This document shows, piece by piece, positions 58,548 to 64,000 of a stretch of 64,000 nucleotides of DNA. This stretch comes from Berberis thunbergii (lineage: Eukaryota; Streptophyta; Magnoliopsida; Ranunculales; Berberidaceae), in NCBI GenBank assembly GCA_003290165.1, contig QNQO01010729.1, positions 1-64,000 of the forward strand, written 5' to 3'. Made by a program: the position numbers and the translations under genes. Below the pieces are notes generated by a model. That model worked only from the letters and a program-made list of their open reading frames with translations, ran no database searches and was not told the origin of the DNA. Numbering within the stretch: position 1 is the first letter of the stretch; every line of letters begins with the position of its first letter.

Positions 58548-58722
58548 CTATGTGTCGAGGGAAAGGGCGAGGAAACCAGCGAGGAAAAGGAGGTGGCGGA
58601 GGGTGAACCGTTCACCCCCCTCGAGATGCGCGCGCGGCACATATCTCGAGGGGGGTGAACGGTTCACCCCCCGCCACCTCCTTTACCTCGCTGTTTTCCT
58701 CGCCCTTTCCCTCGACGCATAG
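58548..58722. mobile_element. GC-rich palindromic hairpin element, copy 2
   Basis: It is an almost perfect palindrome of 175 bp. Arms (TATGTGTCGAGGGAAAGGGC and complement of GCCCTTTCCCTCGACGCATA) extend to a core CTCGAGAT-GCGCGCGCGGCAC-ATATCTCGAG. The arms include a second inner palindrome, GGGTGAACCGTTCACCCC. It lies in the intron between TFIIIC blocks 3 and 4. Confidence 0.8.
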
Positions 58723-58826
58723 CAAAGCTCATTTCCCAATATTAATATATGCTTTCTCAATAAAGTGAAGTTTAGAAACTCAATAGGAATTTTCATAGGT
58801 CGTTTAACAAATCATCTTTCTCACAG

Positions 58827-59340
58827 GCAATTGGTGATCCAGTATGTAAGACATCGTGCAGCTCTCGGGGCCAAATTTAATTGCACTGATTGGGTCTCAC
58901 TTCCTGACCTTCCACCGCCTCCAGATACCTGCAGAAGAAGAATGTCCTTATTGAATAGCAACTCGACTGTTAGAAGATCGATAATGTGACTCTGTAACTT
59001 ACTTGGTGAAAGGTATGCCAAGCACCTTAGTAAATCCCAACAGAAGGTACTGTTGACTTATAATGATTCCAGACAAATGGTTCAAGAATCACTGGAAGCT
59101 CTCAACAGGAATTTTTCCAGCTGTATTGGGAAAGAGGAATCAAATTTGAAGGGGCAACAATGGGATGATTTTGAGGACCCTCATATCAAAGTGGCTCTTG
59201 ATGAGGTGCTTCGATGCAAACAAACTGCTAAACTGGAAGCTTCAAGGAAAGGTGTACTCGCACCTGAAAAAGAGTGGTCAGATAGAAATTTGGATGCCGA
59301 AGCATGTGTAAGTTTCAATGTTCCCAAGGAGTTACTCAAG
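58827..59340 (+). pseudogene. TFIIIC exon block 4
   Basis: The acceptor is TCACAG at 58821-58826. The frame reads QLVIQYVRHRAALGAKF, DLPPPPDTCRRRMSLLNSNS and VRRSIM, then TGA at about 58987 where the family has Arg, then LCNLLGERYAKHLSKSQQK and onward to FNVPKELLK. The donor GTTTAA follows at 59341. This is one of the most conserved stretches of plant TFIIIC large subunits. A C-to-T change in a CGA codon explains the stop. Confidence 0.9.
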
Positions 59341-59583
59341 GTTTAAAATATTTTCCATTGATTCAATAGCCTGAATTTAATTTTCATCAAGAATGAATGG
59401 GACTTGAGAGGCTCAGTCAGTCTCATGAGTTTCTCTAGTGTACCCTGCCAACCAACTCTTCTATTTTTTTCCCCTTTTCTGGTTGTTTTCGTTTGCTTGG
59501 TCAACTGAAATGTTTGTCTTTTTGACACTATTGGAACCATATATTGTTGTAGATTTGTAAATAGTTCATTTCTTCTTATTCAG

Positions 59584-59891
59584 AATTCACAAGAAGAAAC
59601 TGAAATGACTCCAACAACTGCGGGTGAGAAATCTGAAAAGTATGCTGTCAGCGGTCGAGATGTCATCGCCTGCCTGGAAAATTTCTGAAGCTTTTAAATG
59701 AAGGAATTAGTATTAGTAGACGAGCGTACGAGTCATTGGCTGTTACTAATGCTGTGGAGCTCCTTATGCTTGTTTTTCTAAGTAATTCAACTGCGGTTGA
59801 GGTACTGAGTTTGTTGGCAGATACCTTATGGCATTATTCCGAGCATGATCTTTTTGCAGTCATTAATTATCTAAGAGAGAAGAAATTCATG
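59584..59891 (+). pseudogene. TFIIIC exon block 5
   Basis: After ATTCAG the frame begins NSQEETEMTPTTAGEKSEKY and breaks near 59655. It then goes on in another frame as RLPGKFLKLLNEGISISRRA, AVELLMLVFLSNSTAVEV and HDLFAVINYLREKKFM. The donor GTAAAG is at 59892. Both splice sites look good; the frame change is the only defect. Confidence 0.9.
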
Positions 59892-60264
59892 GTAAAGACT
59901 TGAACTTATCTCTTTATTAGAAAATGTCCATTTAACTTGTTCTCTCAAAATGGTAAATTCCACTCATTAAGGTTTCCTCATCTCTAACATTTTGCCTGCT
60001 GCTTTCTGCTATCATTTATATATTTCTTTAATTTTATGGTCAACCTGATGTAATCATAAATCATATGGTAAGTCATAAAGTTTACGATTCAAATCGTTTT
60101 GTAAATGATCCCGAGTAAAAAAAATATTATATAAATATAACAAGCAAGTTATAGTCGAGTAAAGTGGATTTCATTTGCCGAAAGTATAGTCCTTTATTGT
60201 TCAATTCCATCTCTCCTTACAGAAGGTGACTCCATGAATTTGTGGATGCAAAGCATAGATAAAA

Positions 60265-60771
60265 ATGACTTATAAGAAGGCAAAATGTCTAGAAGAAACA
60301 TTGGGAGCTGGGAGTCAGCATGGGACCTCATTATTTTGTTGGACCACTTATTTGGGTAGAATAACTTCATCTAACCATTTACATGTAAATTTGGTGGAGA
60401 GTTCAGGCCGTCTGTTCCATAGCTCTTTCAATTCAGATCTCAGATCTCCCCCCACCCCGATCTTTGCATGCGCTGGACTCATCAATCTTTTCCACTACTA
60501 TTGGAATCATGGCCCTTATTATTTAGTGTCTTGTATTTGCCTTGAGAAAGTCTCGAGGTTCCTTGCTGGCAAAGAAAATAGTAATTGGAAGAGATGGCCT
60601 GCAGCAAAATTCCATTGGAGGATGTTGTGTGTGTGGGAGGGGGATATTAGTTTCAGGTTGTTAGATTCTAGTTTTAGGTACTATCTAGCAGAGTCTGAAA
60701 TTGTGAATTTTCACTATTTTACTGTTCATGCGCTTAGTCCTAGTGCTTGGGATAACATAGATATGGATTGA
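60265..60771 (+). other. Unassigned 168-codon open frame in a TFIIIC intron
   Basis: This open frame lies between blocks 5 and 6. It has no domain I recognise, no match to TFIIIC, an uneven composition rich in Ser, Leu and Trp, and no clear promoter. It may be a decayed insertion or chance. I do not call it a gene. Confidence 0.2.
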
Positions 60772-61408
60772 CTTTGAACTCCATAATTATAGAATTGTTA
60801 TTTATGGAGTATGGACTGATTTTTAATTTTTTTTAATAATGTAATTGACTATTTAACATTTAAGTTTGGAATCTTGGTTGCAAGTTTTATGGTTGACGAT
60901 GCTATTTTTATTTTATCTTGAAAAGTCGTTGCTTTCGCTTATATGAATTTGCAAGCTATATATAAAATTTATGATTTAGTGTATTATTTATATTATTTTC
61001 AAAGTGTTCTAATTGGCACGTGCTTAAAGTACGTTAGGCGTGTGCCTTGCCTCGCCTTGTGCCTAAGGCACAGCAAGGGTGTTACTTCTTGAGTGCGCCT
61101 TTGCGCCTTTACTACACTGTTTTAATCATATGTCCACCCGCACTAGAATTTTTTCAGGTGCTTCAAGCATCTGAACTGTATGCAAATAGAAAAATGTCCA
61201 AACAGTATTTGATTGCGTGTAACTTCTATTGTTTTGACATCTTGGATCAATCCTCGAAATATATAATTGGTTAGCTTTCAAAAATTGCATTCCATGCATA
61301 TTTTTTGTTCTGTTTGGTATTATATTGGAAATATTACATGATCCCTTAGGGCAATCAATGTTATTTATGGTCGTAGTTTTGAAGTCCAGATTTTTGATCC
61401 ATTGGCAG

Positions 61409-62177
61409 GTTAGTGGTAATGGAAGTCAGCTTTTTGTGCTTTCTCAGCAATTCTTGCACTGTGTTTCATCTTCTCCTTTTCCATCAAACATTGGAAAGAG
61501 GGCTTCAAACTTTGTTAGTTGGCTGCAAGAAAGAGAAAAATATCTGATGGAAGAAGCAATGCATCTTGATACAGAATTACAGTGTGGTGATATTGTCCAT
61601 ATGCTTGCTTTAGTTTCTTCAGGAGAATTATGCATTTCACCGAGCTTGCCTGAAGAAGGTATTGGAGAAGCTGAGGAGAATAGGAGTTTAAAACGTAAAG
61701 CTGATGAAGATGAACTGCGAACGGATGATGTGAAAAGGCTGAAGTATTTGTTGACCCAAGACGGGGAGGTCGGTTCTCGCCGAGCTAAAGGTTTTCCTGG
61801 TATCAAAATATCCGTAACTCGTGCAACACTTTCAGGAACTGATGCTATGAGTTTTGTCAAGAATGAAAACGTTCAAGCAAGTTCATCTTTCGTGGTTGCA
61901 AATGATGAGACTAGCATTTTGGATGTACAGATAGGTGGTAATGTGCGCTGTTCAGATCTGTTGCCATGCTCCATTATTTCTGTAGAAATGGTTGTTGAAG
62001 GATCAGTGTGGAAAGCTCTGGCTAGTTGCAGTGAGCACTTGTTATCCACATTTTCTGACAAAGTAGTACTGGGTCCTTTAAATTCGGGCCTCTTCAAGAC
62101 TGTTCATTCTATTATCTATAAAGCTGGTGACCAGGGATTGAGCATGAACGATATTTGCCAAGTTTTGCCTTCAAAGG
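61409..62177 (+). pseudogene. TFIIIC exon block 6, intact frame
   Basis: Acceptor GGCAG precedes 61409 and donor GTATGT follows 62177. The 256 codons are open throughout: QLFVLSQQFLHCVSSSPFPS, DLQCGD-like DTELQCGDIVHMLALVSSGE, SLPEEGIGEAEENRSLKRK, RRAKGFPGIKISVTRA, then EGSVWKALASCSEHLLSTFS and a second winged-helix segment SIIYKAGDQGLSMNDICQVL. Nothing in this exon suggests decay. Confidence 0.92.
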
Positions 62178-62338
62178 GTATGTTATACATATTGGCTATT
62201 GTGCTTTTAAATAGCTTTGCCTTGTTTATGAGTGGAGTAGTTTTCTTTAAGAAAGAAAGTTTTAAGAAAGAAAATTGTTACTTAGTTGTCAGGGTGAAGT
62301 TGTGACATGCTGATGTTGTTATGTTGGTTCTTATTCTG

Positions 62339-62397
62339 GAGAAAGGCTGGCTGAGTTTGTTATCGACGTGCTTCAAGCATTTGGGTTAGCTGTCAAG
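62339..62397 (+). pseudogene. TFIIIC exon block 7
   Basis: The frame reads GERLAEFVIDVLQAFGLAVK and ends at a good donor, GTGAGC (62398). Joining to block 6 in phase requires the exon to start at 62339, but the bases before it are TTCTG, not AG. Either the acceptor is lost or a shifted one is used. The protein continues beyond this point in the family, but no further exon is seen before 64000. Confidence 0.75.
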
Positions 62398-62424
62398 GTG
62401 AGCTAGTGAATGATTTGCTTGGTT

Positions 62425-62715
62425 ATTCTTTTTTTTTTAATCAATAAAAATTGATTGAGCAAGTCACAGGGATAACAAACAAAGGAAGACTTTGAATAAC
62501 AAATTGAAAATGCTAGTCCAATCAATCAAACATACATGACATGGAACCCCAATCCAGTACAACCCAAGTGTAACCCCAATGCCATAACAGAGATTTAATG
62601 CCAATGGTGATCATATTTAGCTCCTTCTTAGAACCTTCAAAGATTTTGTTGTTTCTTCTTTCCAAGTCACCCACTAGGTAGCAATGAAGAGTCTGCTGCA
62701 AAGCCAACTACATCT
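62425..62715 (-). mobile_element. 5'-truncated LINE tail
   Basis: A T-run at about 62428 is the poly(A) end in complement. The minus frame reads LERRNNKIFEGSKKELNMIT and IGIKSLLWHWG, the usual C-terminus of plant LINE ORF2. About 290 bp remain. It lies after TFIIIC block 7. Confidence 0.7.
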
Positions 62716-64000
62716 TAAAGAGAGATTCTCTCATTGATGATTTGTTTGTTTCTTGAAAATGAATTTGATAAGAATTACATGCCTCATGATCATATTCATG
62801 TGCTTATTTTTAAAATTTTAACCAGGGCTTTGTTATTTTCCATTTTATTTTAGGGGATTTATAATAAAGGTCCCAATTTGGTAAAATATTGTACTCATGC
62901 CACACTCCATAATAAAAAAATAAAAAAAAAACCTGGCTTTTTCATTTTTACCCTTTGAGAACTTTTAACAGAAAAAAAGAGAGATTCTTCTCTTTGTCTC
63001 TCTTTTTTTCCCTGCTCCTCCTTCCATAGTTACGACAATGAAATGACGAATCAAAGACGAATAATGGAAGGCGAATCCGCTTGGATGGTTGATGAAGAAT
63101 GGATTGGTAGTGGTGGAGCTCGTCTTCACCAGTGGTGGTGGTGTTGATGTTTTGATTTGAGGTGGAGGAGGGTGGCTGGTGGTGTTGGTGTTGCTTTGAT
63201 CTGATGGTGGTGGCTGGTGGAAGCTGGGGTGGGTTCGCCAGAGGTGGTGGGTGGTGGTGGTTGAACAGAGGAGGTGGAGAGGTGGTGCCATTAAGTAGGA
63301 AACATGGCAAAGGCAAATAGGGTTTCTTCTAAAATAATGTTCAAACAAATTTTTCATTAGTAAAATAAGTACTGATTATTTTGTTAAAAGAGAGAACTTA
63401 AGATGGGCCTGGATTTTCTCCACAAAACTTTCAATAATGGGCCCTTTAGCTAAATTCCCTGTTTATTTTGTTGTCCTAATTTTATTAGGTTTAGGTTTGT
63501 TATAAGGTTTCTTTTAGGGGGAGGCATAATTTTATTATTAAATAAGACTCGAGGACTCTCATTGCAGTCAAATGTTTATGAAGTACTAAGTTAGATGAGT
63601 ACTAAGTTAGGGTTTCAAAGTTTTCTTTCCTCTTTATTTATTGGTAGTTATTTCTTGAAGCTTCCGCCAATAATTTTTACCAATAGTTTGCCATATTTTA
63701 TTTTCTAGAAGGAAACAGGACTTAAAGGGACCACACCTTGATTTGTTAGAAAGAAAAAAAGTACACCATCTAGCACCCTGATTTATCAACTATGAACTGT
63801 GCATTAGGCCTTATTATAGGTATTGTGCATTTTTTTCTCAATAAACTAAATAATTATCTGGAACAAAATAAATAAAATAACAAATGGTTCTATGTTATCT
63901 TTCAAATTTTCTTTTGGTCTCTGACGTGTAAAATAATATGCATGTCAGATTCTGAGAGGGCTTCTATGTTAGTGATTTCTTGGTTTAGTGGAAACAAGAT
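62716..64000. other. AT-rich sequence with a GGTGGT-rich patch, no gene
   Basis: Positions 63095-63290 are rich in GGTGGTGG and related triplets, which create long but meaningless Pro/Thr frames on the minus strand. A CT-rich run lies at 62980-63020. No further TFIIIC exon or element end is clear. Confidence 0.4.

Larger units (their letters stand above)
29353..62397 (+). pseudogene. TFIIIC B-block-binding (largest) subunit gene, broken by insertions
   Basis: The protein recognises the B box of tRNA gene promoters and nucleates RNA polymerase III complexes in the nucleus. Seven exon blocks lie in the family's order. They run from a winged-helix segment (DQLLELPIEYQIYDMIDSEG) through RLFNVFSRFRMHLEAESHN and the conserved QLVIQYVRHRAALGAKF region to PSLPEEGIGEAEENRSLKRK and FVIDVLQAFGLAVK. 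The N-terminus, about 400-600 residues between 42.2 and 46.4 kb, and the C-terminus are not seen; the last may lie past 64 kb. Damage is spread over the locus: TGA and TAA in the second block, a frame break before 58394, TGA after 58984, a frame break near 59655, an AT donor at 29569 and a missing acceptor AG before 62339. A copia element splits one exon. The later blocks are well conserved, so decay is recent, or some lesions are sequencing errors. Confidence 0.85.

Noticed and set aside
61020..61110. GCCTTGTGCCTAAGGCAC palindrome as a tRNA-like or SINE promoter
   Set aside because: I could not fit A and B boxes with normal spacing or a cloverleaf.
62948..63357. Pro/Thr/His-rich frames of 122 and 130 codons as proline-rich protein genes
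   Set aside because: They arise from a GGTGGT-rich low-complexity patch read in two frames; there is no start context or conserved motif.

Overview
The window is repeat-rich nuclear DNA from a flowering plant. The evidence is plant-type Ty3/gypsy, Ty1/copia and L1-like elements, several MITE classes, plant splice signals and one plant-type host gene. The species cannot be told from the sequence. There is no CRISPR array, rRNA, operon or tRNA gene that I can see.

Host gene. Exons of the B-block-binding (largest) subunit of transcription factor IIIC lie in order on the + strand at about 29.35-29.57, 41.71-42.16, 46.38-46.66 joined to 58.25-58.39, 58.83-59.34, 59.58-59.89, 61.41-62.18 and 62.34-62.40 kb. 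The locus is stretched over more than 33 kb by transposon insertions, and its exons carry stops, frame breaks and doubtful splice sites. I read it as a pseudogene or a decaying copy.

Layout. 1-3.7 kb: internal part and LTR of a minus-strand gypsy element with a tRNA-Asp-type primer site. 3.75-11.6 kb: broken Tat-type gypsy material, with plus-strand gag-protease, a 134-bp tandem array, an antisense extra-ORF region and a 3' LTR. 12.1-16.2 kb: minus-strand copia relic split by a foldback Mutator-like element. 17.36-24.04 kb: a minus-strand long LTR that holds an ORF1-only LINE with a perfect 15-bp target duplication. 25-26.9 kb: inverted repeats and a Tourist-like MITE. 26.9-29.06 kb: chromovirus integrase end and LTR. 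30-35.2 kb: hAT element with a nested hairpin, Helitron-like end, and LINE relic with a nested short LTR element. 35.24-41.32 kb: a complete 6.1-kb chromovirus. 42.6-44.4 kb: a second short LTR element. 46.66-58.25 kb: a copia element inside a TFIIIC exon. That copia is itself split at its polypurine tract/3' LTR junction by a 7.6-kb non-autonomous LTR element.

Most notable system. The 7.6-kb element (46913-54497) has two nearly identical 3.46-kb LTRs, only 0.66 kb of non-coding interior, and a 5-bp target duplication (CACCC). Each LTR carries a captured exon of a plant WrbA/FQR1-type NAD(P)H:quinone oxidoreductase gene. A diverged relative in the opposite orientation (17361-24035) keeps the LTR ends but has a different centre. 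The short interior carries a ladder of polypurine-side motifs, each followed by a different LTR start. Together this suggests a long-LTR family that swaps central cargo and shifts its LTR boundary.
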